A stretch of DNA of 64,000 nucleotides from contig CAMDKY010000003.1 in assembly GCA_945901245.1 (NCBI GenBank), positions 18,911 through 82,910 of the forward strand, read 5' to 3'. The number at the start of each line of letters is the position of its first letter. The first letter of the stretch is position 1. The translations under genes and the position numbers were made by a program. The stretch is from Polynucleobacter meluiroseus. GTDB taxonomy: Bacteria; Pseudomonadota; Gammaproteobacteria; Burkholderiales; Burkholderiaceae. Positions 27,577 to 34,751 of the stretch are shown piece by piece. A model generated the notes under the pieces. That model was not told the DNA's origin. It ran no database searches and saw nothing but the letters and a program-made list of their open reading frames with translations.

Positions 27577-28593
27577 ATGCCCTCCTATTGGTCCAGTAGC
27601 CCGTATCGCCACCTTATCGTTAGCCCCGATCGCCAGCTGATCGTAACGGATGATTTTTTGCGTACCTATTTGGATCGACCCGAGCTTGCCTTGATTCCGG
27701 AGTCATGCCAAGCGGAACAGGCCCTTCATCAGCGCTTGGTCGACAACCCCAAAGCAGATATCAGTGAGGCAGAAATTGCACAAATGCAGGATGCTGATAT
27801 TCAGGTGAACTACGGCATTTGGCTCCGCTACCGCAGCAAGCTGCTGAAGGCGCCGTCATTAGAGGCCTTCTACATGAGCCTGTTTGAAGGTGAGGGGGTT
27901 GATGTGCCACCCCTATTTATTAGTCAACTGACTCAGGTCTTTATTCAGCATATATTGGGTGAGGATGCGCCGCCACTCGAGCTCCGCATGGCTGAACTCT
28001 TTTTTAGAACCCAGGCAATCTCGATTCAGGAGGGCGGCGTCGTAATGGCTGCTGATGCCCAAACCATTGAGCAAAGCTCGAAAGCCGATGAATTTGGTAG
28101 CATCGTCGACCTACTGAAGCAAGGCACTATGGCTTCGCAATCGGTTGATTTGGATGTATTGCATGAAGAAAATGCCACCAACTATTGGACGCGCGATGAG
28201 GATTTTGATTTTGCTGTTCAGCTCAACTACAGCCAGCCCACCACCCGGAGTTTTTGCACTGTGCTGCAAAAGTGGATTAATCACTTTTTAGGTGTCGATG
28301 TCAAAATTAAGCCCCTAAAAGAAGTCAGCGATCCGAACTGGGTATGGCATGTTGGATTAGATGCCGCCTCGACTGAAATTTTGAATGCGCTGTACAACAA
28401 AGAGCCTGTGGATGAATCGGATATGGCTCGCTTACTCTGTTTGTTCCGCTTGGAGTTCATCAATTCGACCGATACCCGTCCGGAGTTTGCTGGACGTAAT
28501 GTCTATATGGCTATTGCAATGAACGAGAAGAACGAGCTCAAGTTAAAGCCGCAAAACGTCCTTTTCAACCTACCCCTGGCAAAAGCATCTTAG
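27577..28593 (+). CDS. DUF6352-like protein of unknown function
   Basis: A 338-residue cytoplasmic protein. The start MPSYWSSSPYRHLIVSPDRQ, followed by LIVTDDFLRTYLDRPEL, resembles the betaproteobacterial DUF6352 family as I remember it. The middle contains EGEGVDVPPLFISQLTQVF and FFRTQAISIQEG; the C-terminal part DPNWVWHVGLDAASTEILNA is also typical. No catalytic motif, signal peptide or membrane segment is visible. ATG 27577 is preferred over 27559 because it matches the family start and has GAGTGAG eight bases upstream. Confidence 0.72.
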   Translation: MPSYWSSSPYRHLIVSPDRQLIVTDDFLRTYLDRPELALIPESCQAEQALHQRLVDNPKADISEAEIAQMQDADIQVNYGIWLRYRSKLLKAPSLEAFYMSLFEGEGVDVPPLFISQLTQVFIQHILGEDAPPLELRMAELFFRTQAISIQEGGVVMAADAQTIEQSSKADEFGSIVDLLKQGTMASQSVDLDVLHEENATNYWTRDEDFDFAVQLNYSQPTTRSFCTVLQKWINHFLGVDVKIKPLKEVSDPNWVWHVGLDAASTEILNALYNKEPVDESDMARLLCLFRLEFINSTDTRPEFAGRNVYMAIAMNEKNELKLKPQNVLFNLPLAKAS

Positions 28594-28595
28594 TT

Positions 28596-28625
28596 TAGGC
28601 ATACAACTCTGAATTCAGGTATGAT
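28596..28625 (+). promoter_or_regulatory. Promoter candidate of the 55-residue ORF (TAGGCA, 18 bases, TATGAT)
   Basis: TATGAT matches the -10 consensus at five of six positions and TAGGCA matches TTGACA at four of six with an 18-base spacer. Transcription would start near 28632, about 40 bases before the small ORF. Confidence 0.5.
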
Positions 28626-28645
28626 CTAAGTATTAACCCTTAGAT
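28624..28645. promoter_or_regulatory. Palindrome ATCTAAG / CTTAGAT over the expected start site
   Basis: A perfect seven-base inverted repeat with an eight-base spacer begins at the end of the -10 element and covers the expected transcription start. A bound repressor there would block transcription. Alternatively it is a 5' hairpin that stabilises the mRNA. Confidence 0.45.
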
Positions 28646-28670
28646 ATTTACCCTTAAATCGGAGCATTAT

Positions 28671-28838
28671 ATGAGCCAGACCATTGCAAGCCCAGCAGTA
28701 AAAATTGAATTAAACACATCATTTTTATCAGAAATGATCAATAAAATCAGTAATATAGCTAGAATCATCCATGAGTCTTCCGTCGAAGCAAAAGAGCAAT
28801 ACAAGAAGCACTCTGTTTTAGGTGGCGGCTGGGAATAA
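28671..28838 (+). CDS. 55-residue small protein of unknown function
   Basis: The ORF runs ATG to TAA with GGAG eight bases upstream. The product is mostly polar and helical: a stretch FLSEMINKISNIARIIH followed by ESSVEAKEQYKKHSVL, ending in GGGWE. There is no signal peptide, membrane segment or cysteine. I do not recognise a family. Support for a real gene comes from its own promoter, a palindrome over the start site, a good ribosome binding site and a strong terminator 42 bases after the stop. Its low GC relative to flanking genes would fit either a constrained small protein or later acquisition. Confidence 0.68.
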   Translation: MSQTIASPAVKIELNTSFLSEMINKISNIARIIHESSVEAKEQYKKHSVLGGGWE

Positions 28839-28880
28839 GTAGCAAATTGGTCTAATCTGGGCTAATTGGAAGGTTCTACG

Positions 28881-28920
28881 GAAGGGGTGAGTCAGCTTGG
28901 CTCACCCCTTCTTCTTTTCC
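28881..28920 (+). terminator. Strong rho-independent terminator after the 55-residue ORF
   Basis: GAAGGGGTGAG and CTCACCCCTTC form a perfect 11-base stem with a nine-base loop, followed by TTCTTTTCC. It closes the small-ORF unit before the Smr gene. Confidence 0.9.
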
Positions 28921-28942
28921 GCTTTAAGCCCGCTTCCTTCGA

Positions 28943-28948
28943 TATAGT
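28943..28948 (+). promoter_or_regulatory. -10-like element TATAGT before the Smr gene
   Basis: TATAGT ends six bases before the ATG at 28955. With the upstream terminator in place the Smr gene needs its own promoter, and no Shine-Dalgarno sequence is visible. Confidence 0.4.
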
Positions 28949-28954
28949 GCACAC

Positions 28955-29413
28955 ATGCCTAAACTTCAGCGAATGCTGCCTGCAGAGTGCCTTGAGTGCG
29001 GCAATCCACGCTACTTGCTCGGAAATTGCTTGAATTGCGGCAGTACGGATTTGCCGCAGGCCCTAACGGATACGGTAGTGCTCAATTTAGAGGCAGGCGG
29101 GCCATCAGCCGAAGCAGCCTTAGAGCGCCTAACGCTGCATGTGCGCGCCGCCAGTGAAGCAGGTATTCGGGCTTTAATCGTGATCCATGGCTACGGCTCG
29201 AGTGGCGCAGGCGGAAAAATTAAGTGGCTTGTGCGGGATGCTCTGGAAAACAACTTTTTCTCCGACCGAGTAGACGAGTACTATTTTGGAGAAGATCTCT
29301 CCGCGGGAAGCGCTGGATACCATGCTGTTATTAAGCGCCGTTCTTCTTTAAAGCAGCACTTAAGTCAGTTTAAGATAGGCAATGCTGGCATGACTGTACT
29401 TCTGATGCACTAA
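28955..29413 (+). CDS. Small zinc-ribbon/Smr-like domain protein
   Basis: A 152-residue protein with an N-terminal zinc-ribbon-like pattern (C12, C15, C25, C28) and then a domain resembling Smr (MutS2 C-terminal): VVLNLEAGGPSAEAALERL and the glycine loop IVIHGYGSSGAGGKIK near H79. The LDxH motif of active Smr nucleases is replaced by LNLE at residues 43-46, so nuclease activity is doubtful. It could bind nucleic acid only. It is followed after 17 bases by the DUF883 gene. Confidence 0.7.
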   Translation: MPKLQRMLPAECLECGNPRYLLGNCLNCGSTDLPQALTDTVVLNLEAGGPSAEAALERLTLHVRAASEAGIRALIVIHGYGSSGAGGKIKWLVRDALENNFFSDRVDEYYFGEDLSAGSAGYHAVIKRRSSLKQHLSQFKIGNAGMTVLLMH

Positions 29414-29430
29414 ATACGAAAGCGTAAACC

Positions 29431-29772
29431 ATGACAAGTAAGCATTCTCAGGACGGAATAAAGCCCACCCAATCTGCAGTGGATACCGATCAACTGTTGG
29501 CGGACTTTAAGGCCTTGGTCGCAGATGCAGAGGCGCTGATTGGCGCGACTGCCGATCAGGGCGGCGAAGGCATTGCGCAAATTCGGGCACAAGCACAAGA
29601 CTCACTGGCACAAGCCAAGGCCAACTTAGCAGATGTACAAGACGAAATTACCTCAAAAGCCAAAGCGGTTGCAGCCGATGCAGATGCGTTTGTGCATCAG
29701 AAGCCATGGCAGTCCGTCGGCATTGCGGCTGGCCTTGGGCTACTGATTGGTTTACTGATCAGTCGCCGCTAA
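29431..29772 (+). CDS. DUF883 family protein (ElaB/YqjD-like)
   Basis: A 113-residue protein with a long Ala/Asp/Gln-rich helical part that looks like a coiled coil and one C-terminal membrane segment, VGIAAGLGLLIGLLISRR. This is the layout of ElaB/YqjD/YgaM, tail-anchored inner-membrane proteins; E. coli YqjD binds ribosomes in stationary phase. It heads a three-gene set with the YqjE and YqjK-like genes, as in E. coli yqjD-yqjE-yqjK. Confidence 0.87.
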   Translation: MTSKHSQDGIKPTQSAVDTDQLLADFKALVADAEALIGATADQGGEGIAQIRAQAQDSLAQAKANLADVQDEITSKAKAVAADADAFVHQKPWQSVGIAAGLGLLIGLLISRR

Positions 29773-29783
29773 AAGGAATTGCC

Positions 29784-30149
29784 ATGTCAGTAGACGCCAT
29801 GCTCTCGTCCATCAAAAATCTAGGGTCCACTGCAGTTGAGATAATCCAAACCCGCTTAGAGCTTTTTTCAAGTGATATTCAGATTGGCTGGCAGCGCTTA
29901 CTCTCGGTACTAGTGCTAGTGATCATCACTCTTTTTAGCCTCTTGTTTGGTTTAGTACTGCTGGCAATCTTAATTGTGGTGTTGTATTGGGATAGCCATC
30001 GGGTATTTGTGCTCTCCTTGATGACGGGCAGTTTTTTATCCATCGGCATTTTGCTTGCACTATTCGTGCGCGCACAAATCAATGCGATTCCCAGATTATT
30101 TGAAGCCAGTTTAGGTGAGCTAGCAAAAGACCGTGACCATCTGACATGA
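29784..30149 (+). CDS. Phage-holin-like membrane protein, YqjE family
   Basis: A 121-residue protein with two hydrophobic spans (LLSVLVLVIITLFSLLFGLV and an adjoining one, then VFVLSLMTGSFLSIGILLAL), matching the YqjE (holin superfamily 6) family. Despite the name there is no phage context. The ATG at 29784 has AAAGGA about seven bases upstream. It lies 11 bases after the DUF883 gene and overlaps the next gene by ATGA. Confidence 0.85.
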   Translation: MSVDAMLSSIKNLGSTAVEIIQTRLELFSSDIQIGWQRLLSVLVLVIITLFSLLFGLVLLAILIVVLYWDSHRVFVLSLMTGSFLSIGILLALFVRAQINAIPRLFEASLGELAKDRDHLT

Positions 30150-30457
30150 ACACACGCCTAAAGCAATTGCTAGAGCGTCAGCAGCGCTTGATTGCTAAAT
30201 CAGCCGAGCAGCGCGCCAGTATGGCAGACGACATGCGCGTGTGGCAAAAGCCCATCGCATGGCTTGATCGTGGACTGGGAGTGATTGAGTTGATTCAAAA
30301 GAATCGCGTGTTGCTGTATGCCGCATTTGCGCTATTGGCGAGCTACAAGCCAGCTGGCGCACGCAAGGTAGTGGTCTATGCGGTGAGCGCCCTTAAGCTG
30401 GTGCATCATGTGCGTGATCTAATTTCATCAGGTTCATCGTCGAAGTCCAAAACGTAA
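30146..30457 (+). CDS. YqjK-like protein
   Basis: A 103-residue basic protein. It starts MNTRLKQLLERQQRLIAKSAEQR, like YqjK proteins, with one weak hydrophobic segment RVLLYAAFALLASYKPAG near residue 57 and a Ser/Lys tail. Function unknown. It is the last gene of the trio and overlaps the YqjE gene by four bases. Confidence 0.75.
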   Translation: MNTRLKQLLERQQRLIAKSAEQRASMADDMRVWQKPIAWLDRGLGVIELIQKNRVLLYAAFALLASYKPAGARKVVVYAVSALKLVHHVRDLISSGSSSKSKT

Positions 30458-30468
30458 TCGTTGGGCGG

Positions 30469-30497
30469 TCGAGGGTGAATGGAATTGCGACTAAAAT
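30469..30497 (+). promoter_or_regulatory. Promoter candidate for darP (TCGAGG, 17 bases, TAAAAT)
   Basis: TAAAAT ends seven bases before the ATG at 30505. The -35-like TCGAGG is a weak match at 17 bases spacing. There is no Shine-Dalgarno sequence before the ATG. Confidence 0.38.
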
Positions 30498-30504
30498 AGC
30501 CTGG

Positions 30505-31014
30505 ATGCCAATAAAACCCGACGAAGACGATTTAGGACCCAGTAAGTCCGAGCTGAAGCGTGAGATGACCGAACGCCAAAAATTGGCGGAGGTATTGTCA
30601 AAATTAAGTAGCGATGCACTGAAGAGCGTTCCGCTTGAAGACAATATTCGCGATGCCATAGCGCAAACCCAAAAGATTAAAACTTTCGAGGCCTTACGTC
30701 GCCATAAGCAATACCTTGGCAAATTGATGCGGGCACTCGATGCAGACGAAATTGCCGCAATTGAAAAGCGGCTCGAAATCATTGAAGGGCCTGGAAAAGT
30801 AGAAACTGCAAAGTTGCATCAGCTCGAAGCACTACGCGATCGACTCATCGCAGATGATGCTGCCTTTACAAAGCTCATCGAGCGATTCCCGGACTTGGAT
30901 GTTCAGTTAATTCGGACGCTGATACGCAATGCACGCAAAGAAAAAGAACTGAATAAGCCACCCAAGGCCTATCGTGAAATCTTTCAGTTGCTGCGCAATT
31001 TAGAACTCAATTAA
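30505..31014 (+). CDS. darP: Ribosome-associated protein DarP (YjgA, DUF615)
   Basis: A 169-residue helical protein. SKSELKREMTERQKLAEVL and DNIRDAIAQTQKIKTFEALR are hallmarks of YjgA/DUF615, which in E. coli associates with late 50S precursors and helps place 23S helices at the peptidyl-transferase centre. The start at ATG 30505 (MPIKPDEDD) is favoured over a start ten codons upstream. It is convergent with rhlE, three bases apart. Confidence 0.92.
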   Translation: MPIKPDEDDLGPSKSELKREMTERQKLAEVLSKLSSDALKSVPLEDNIRDAIAQTQKIKTFEALRRHKQYLGKLMRALDADEIAAIEKRLEIIEGPGKVETAKLHQLEALRDRLIADDAAFTKLIERFPDLDVQLIRTLIRNARKEKELNKPPKAYREIFQLLRNLELN

Positions 31015-31017
31015 TAC

Positions 31018-32304
31018 TCAGTTTGGTTTGCGTGCAGGCCTGGATTGCGGCCGGCGTGGAGCGTTACTCGGCTTTGCACCGCTAGGTGATCTGCCTTGGC
31101 GCGCCTGACCCTGACCTCGACCTTGCCCGCTGCGTAATTGAATTGGCTGTGGTTTTGCATGGGGATCTGGCTCAAAACCGGGCACCACTTCCTGCGGTAC
31201 CTTTTGCTTGATAAGGCGCTCAATGTCGCGCAGCATCTGATGCTCATCGACGCATACCAACGAAACGGCTACGCCATTTGAGCCGGCACGACCGGTACGG
31301 CCGATGCGGTGAACGTAATCTTCGGGCACGTTTGGCAAGTCATAATTAACCACGTGGGGCAACTGATCAATATCAATCCCGCGGGCCGCAATATCGGTAG
31401 CAATGAGCGCGGTTAGCTTGCCCGCCTTAAAGTCAGCCAATGCTTTGGTTCGGGCAGATTGGCTTTTATTGCCATGAATGGCCATGCAACTGATGCCGTC
31501 TTTTTCTAATTGCGTCACCAGCTTATTAGCGCCATGCTTCGTACGGGTAAAGACGAGCACTTGCTCCCAGTGATTCGATTTGATCAAATGCGCTAATAAA
31601 GGGTGTTTAGCAGTGCGGTCCACTGGATAGATCTTTTGGGCGATGGCCTCATTAGTACTATTGCTGCGCGCCACCTCGATTAAGGCAGGCGAGTTCAATA
31701 GGCCGTCGGCAAGGGATTTGATTTCAGTAGAGAAGGTGGCAGAAAACAGCAGATTTTGCCGTTGGGGTGGCAAGGCTGCTAGGATTTTTTTAATGTCGCG
31801 TAAAAAGCCCATGTCCAGCATGCGATCTGCCTCATCTAAGACGAGAATCTCGACTCCCTTGAGGGAGACGGCATTTTGACCCATAAAATCCAGCAAGCGG
31901 CCTGGTGTCGCTACCAAGATATCGAGACCACTCTGTATTGCTTTGAGTTGCGGATTGGGGCCGACGCCCCCAAAAATGACAGCAGACTTTAGTTTGGTGT
32001 ATTTGCCATAGGTCATGACGGATTCATGTACCTGCGCCGCCAATTCCCGGGTTGGCGTCAAGATTAGCGCACGAATAGCGCGGCGAGCACCTGCTACCGG
32101 CGGAGCGCCAGTAATGAGGCGTTGCAAGATGGGCAAGGTAAAGCCAGCGGTTTTGCCAGTGCCCGTTTGGGCTGCAGCCAACAAGTCGCCGCCCTTTAAT
32201 ACAGCTGGGATCGATTGACCTTGAATCGGAGTAGGGGTGGTATAGCCATGTTCTTTAATGGCTAGAAGGATGGGATCGGACAGGCCGAGATCAGTGAATA
32301 ACAT
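31018..32304 (-). CDS. rhlE: DEAD-box RNA helicase, RhlE type
   Basis: A 428-residue ATP-dependent RNA helicase. Motifs in order: Q motif [11 protein letters not shown], motif [10 protein letters not shown], Ia [11 protein letters not shown] and [25 protein letters not shown], then ARGIDI and [10 protein letters not shown]. The C-terminal 55 residues are Arg/Gln/Pro-rich and basic, typical of RhlE tails. These helicases act in ribosome assembly and mRNA decay, often in the cold. ATG 32304 gives the standard MLFTDLGLS start. The 5' region has no clear promoter that I can defend. Confidence 0.93.
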   Translation of the reverse strand: MLFTDLGLSDPILLAIKEHGYTTPTPIQGQSIPAVLKGGDLLAAAQTGTGKTAGFTLPILQRLITGAPPVAGARRAIRALILTPTRELAAQVHESVMTYGKYTKLKSAVIFGGVGPNPQLKAIQSGLDILVATPGRLLDFMGQNAVSLKGVEILVLDEADRMLDMGFLRDIKKILAALPPQRQNLLFSATFSTEIKSLADGLLNSPALIEVARSNSTNEAIAQKIYPVDRTAKHPLLAHLIKSNHWEQVLVFTRTKHGANKLVTQLEKDGISCMAIHGNKSQSARTKALADFKAGKLTALIATDIAARGIDIDQLPHVVNYDLPNVPEDYVHRIGRTGRAGSNGVAVSLVCVDEHQMLRDIERLIKQKVPQEVVPGFEPDPHAKPQPIQLRSGQGRGQGQARQGRSPSGAKPSNAPRRPQSRPARKPN

Positions 32305-32491
32305 GAAAACCAATGCAAAAAAAGGAAAAACAAAAAAGCAGGAAGATGGGAAATGGCAATCCGAATGAAGGAGATGAAGCTAAACGCGCTAGGCATTTAG
32401 TGTGGATCCCTTGAATGCGTTTAGGCGATCTGGCTCTTCGAGCGCAAGAGGAAATAAAATCCTCACAACGAAGAATAGCACAACAGGCATG

Positions 32492-32517
32492 AAAAAAGCC
32501 GCTGTATTAGCGGCTTT
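32492..32517 (-). terminator. Terminator of the Bug receptor gene
   Basis: AAAGCCGCT and AGCGGCTTT form a nine-base stem with a five-base loop; on the minus strand six T follow. It lies 22 bases after the receptor stop codon. On the plus strand a shorter T-run also follows, but there is no plus-strand gene. Confidence 0.87.
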
Positions 32518-32538
32518 CTTCGTTAGCGTTGCCTCGAA

Positions 32539-33522
32539 TTAATCGAGTTTGGCACCGGATTTTGCAACGACAGCAGCCCAGCGCTTCACGTTTGCGCTTA
32601 CTTCTTTACCGAATTCTTCACCGTAAAGATTAGGAATCTCGGAGCCGTTCGCAGCCCAGATTGCTTTGAGCTTAGGCGTACTCAAGGCTTTTTTCACTTC
32701 AACAATCATCTTATCGATGATGGGCTGTGGTGTGCCGCGTGGAGCGAAGAGCGAATACCAGGTCGACACGATGTAGTCTGGCATGCCGGCTTCTACAAAG
32801 GTAGGTACATTCGGAATAGCTGGATTGCGATTCTTCGATGCAACTGCAATCGCAACCAATTTACCAGCATTGATTTGTGGTGCTGACGTTGCTAAGCCAT
32901 CAAACTCAAGATCAACCTGACCCGCTAACAAATCGCTCATTGCAGGACCTGCGCCGCGGTATGGGATGTGGGTAATAAAGGTACCCGTTTGAATCTTGTA
33001 AAGCTCACCAGCCAAATGGTGAACGGTTCCGCTTCCTGCGCTTGCAAAGTTATATTTGCCTGGATTCTTTTTCATCAGATCGACAAATTCTTTCGCGTTG
33101 CGGGCGCTGACTTTTTGTGGGTTTACAACCAAGACCTGAGGCACGTTCGCAAGCATTGCCACTGGAATAAAGCTCTTCTCAATGTCATAGTCTAAATTCT
33201 TATACATCGAAGGAGCAATGGTGTGGTGTGTAGCACCGACAAACCAGTTGTAACCGTCTGGGGCTGCCTTTGCAGCGGCAGACGCGCCTACTGTACCGCC
33301 AGCTCCGCCGCGGTTGTCAATGATCACTTGCCTACCCAATTGCTCTGTGAGTTGTGCGGCTAAAGGACGCGCAAAGGCATCGGTACCACCACCGGCTGGA
33401 AATGGGTTCAGGAATGTAATGGGCTTCACAGGCCATTCTTGCGCAACTGCTGCGGTTCCTGTTACCAATGAGACACAGAGAACAGACTTCAGTAGCTTCT
33501 CAATTAATGAGTTCTTAATCAT
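32539..33522 (-). CDS. Bug/TctC-family periplasmic solute-binding receptor
   Basis: A 327-residue exported protein with a signal peptide cut after TAAVA (about residue 27). The mature part has the TctC/Bug signatures ITFLNPFPAGGGTDAFARPL, VIIDNRGGAGGTVGA and FASAGSGTVHHLAGELYK. Such receptors bind carboxylates for tripartite TctABC transporters or act as orphan sensors. No TctA/TctB genes are nearby, so it is an orphan receptor here, as is frequent in Burkholderiales. Ligand unknown. Its own terminator follows. Confidence 0.9.
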   Translation of the reverse strand: MIKNSLIEKLLKSVLCVSLVTGTAAVAQEWPVKPITFLNPFPAGGGTDAFARPLAAQLTEQLGRQVIIDNRGGAGGTVGASAAAKAAPDGYNWFVGATHHTIAPSMYKNLDYDIEKSFIPVAMLANVPQVLVVNPQKVSARNAKEFVDLMKKNPGKYNFASAGSGTVHHLAGELYKIQTGTFITHIPYRGAGPAMSDLLAGQVDLEFDGLATSAPQINAGKLVAIAVASKNRNPAIPNVPTFVEAGMPDYIVSTWYSLFAPRGTPQPIIDKMIVEVKKALSTPKLKAIWAANGSEIPNLYGEEFGKEVSANVKRWAAVVAKSGAKLD

Positions 33523-33875
33523 TGTTTTTTTATCCTTCGTTAATAAAATCGGTTCATCTATTGCAATGCCTAAATCAAACGGATGCAGTCTAGCTGAGAA
33601 TAAACAATAAAAAAGTGACGAAGATCAACTTCAGCAGCTTCTTTAGGCTAACGGCTTGTGTCTCAATCTAGCGGTATTCCGCTTTATTCTTTTTGCAACA
33701 AAGGAACATTTTTAATGGATTTACGCATTAACCATATAGCGATTTACCCCTAGAATTGAATGATGGTGTTTTAGATCTCCTGTACCCCTTCCTATTGGGC
33801 TGGTACGCAATAGAGGCAGAACATGGCAAGGCTGGGAAGACGATAAAATGAGTTTACTAATTCGATAGCCTAAAC
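33523..33875. other. 353-base stretch without an accepted gene
   Basis: This is the upstream region of the Bug receptor gene (minus) and the downstream region of the enoyl-CoA hydratase gene (minus). It is AT-rich near the receptor. At 33715-33753 there is AAAGGA, eight bases, then a 12-codon frame MDLRINHIAIYP ending in TAG; it resembles the first strand of VOC-fold proteins but nothing in-frame continues. No tRNA, terminator or convincing promoter was found by eye. Confidence 0.6.
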
Positions 33876-34685
33876 CTATTTACCTTGCCAATTCGGGGGT
33901 ATTCCATCCAAAAAAGCATTGACCCCGGTTTTAAAGTCATTACTGCCATAACATTCCCGAATTAAGTTGTCGCAGTTGGGTAACTGACTGCGGAGAATGC
34001 GATGGATGGTCGCCTTGGATACCTTTTGCGTAACGGGCGCGAGGGAGCTGAGTTTGGTTGCTAGGGCTTGTGCAGCCGCATCCATTTCGTCTGGAGCATA
34101 GGTTTTAAGTACAAACCCATTGGCAACTAACTCGGTGGCATTGACTAGCTCGGCCAAGAGCAGCATACGCTTGACCATGCTAACCCCGAGGTGGTGGGTA
34201 AGCCAAGCCACGTTACCAACCGACAGGCAGTTGCCGAGTGTGCGGGCGATTGGGACACCAAAACGAGCATCGTGCGTGGCAATCCGAAAATCACAGCAGC
34301 TGGCAATCGCTAGGCCACCGCCTACTGCCAAGCCCTCAATCACTGCAATGGTCGGAATGGGCAGATCAATTAATGGCGCAAAGTAGGAATCAATCGAGGC
34401 TTCGTAGGCAATTCCATCGTCTCCACTCGTAAAGCCACTAAATTGTGCAATATCACTACCAGATACAAATGATTTGCCGCCGGCGCCGCGCAGTACAGCC
34501 GCCCGAATGCTCGACGTCTCGGCAATCTCCAGGCAAATGCTGCGCAAGCGTTCATACATCGCTACGGTCATGGCGTTGCGTGCCGCGACATGGTCAAAGG
34601 TGATGTGGGCAATGCCATTTTCTACTGAAAAGAGGACTTGAGCTACTTTGGGGCTAGGGGAAGGGGGCGGGGCAGATGGGCTCAT
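33876..34685 (-). CDS. Enoyl-CoA hydratase/isomerase family protein
   Basis: A 269-residue crotonase-fold protein. The oxyanion-hole segments are RGAGGKSFVSGSDIAQF (about residues 65-81) and AVGGGLAIASCCDFRIA (about 125-141). The usual catalytic glutamates of crotonase are not evident (position 1 is in a C-C-D context), so the reaction may be an isomerisation or hydrolysis rather than hydration. The N terminus carries a Pro/Ser-rich lead. It faces the CoA-transferase gene across 66 bases, suggesting joint acyl-CoA metabolism. Confidence 0.85.
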   Translation of the reverse strand: MSPSAPPPSPSPKVAQVLFSVENGIAHITFDHVAARNAMTVAMYERLRSICLEIAETSSIRAAVLRGAGGKSFVSGSDIAQFSGFTSGDDGIAYEASIDSYFAPLIDLPIPTIAVIEGLAVGGGLAIASCCDFRIATHDARFGVPIARTLGNCLSVGNVAWLTHHLGVSMVKRMLLLAELVNATELVANGFVLKTYAPDEMDAAAQALATKLSSLAPVTQKVSKATIHRILRSQLPNCDNLIRECYGSNDFKTGVNAFLDGIPPNWQGK

Positions 34686-34706
34686 AAATGATTTATATTA
34701 GGTGAT

Positions 34707-34733
34707 GGGTTCATTCTAATTACAAAAGAACCC
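34707..34733. promoter_or_regulatory. Inverted repeat GGGTTC / GAACCC between divergent acyl-CoA genes
   Basis: A perfect six-base repeat with a 15-base spacer, centred in the 66-base gap between the enoyl-CoA hydratase and CoA-transferase genes. It could be a shared operator. Confidence 0.35.
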
Positions 34734-34751
34734 GTTACAACCAAAGAGACC

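Noticed and set aside
29784-30149. Prophage marker (holin)
   Set aside because: The holin-like label comes from the YqjE family; the gene sits in a yqjD-yqjE-yqjK-like trio with no phage genes around.
32314-32491. Short plus-strand frame after the rhlE start region ([12 protein letters not shown]...)
   Set aside because: About 22 codons, no ribosome site at a proper distance, no terminator arrangement of its own, and no resemblance to anything known.
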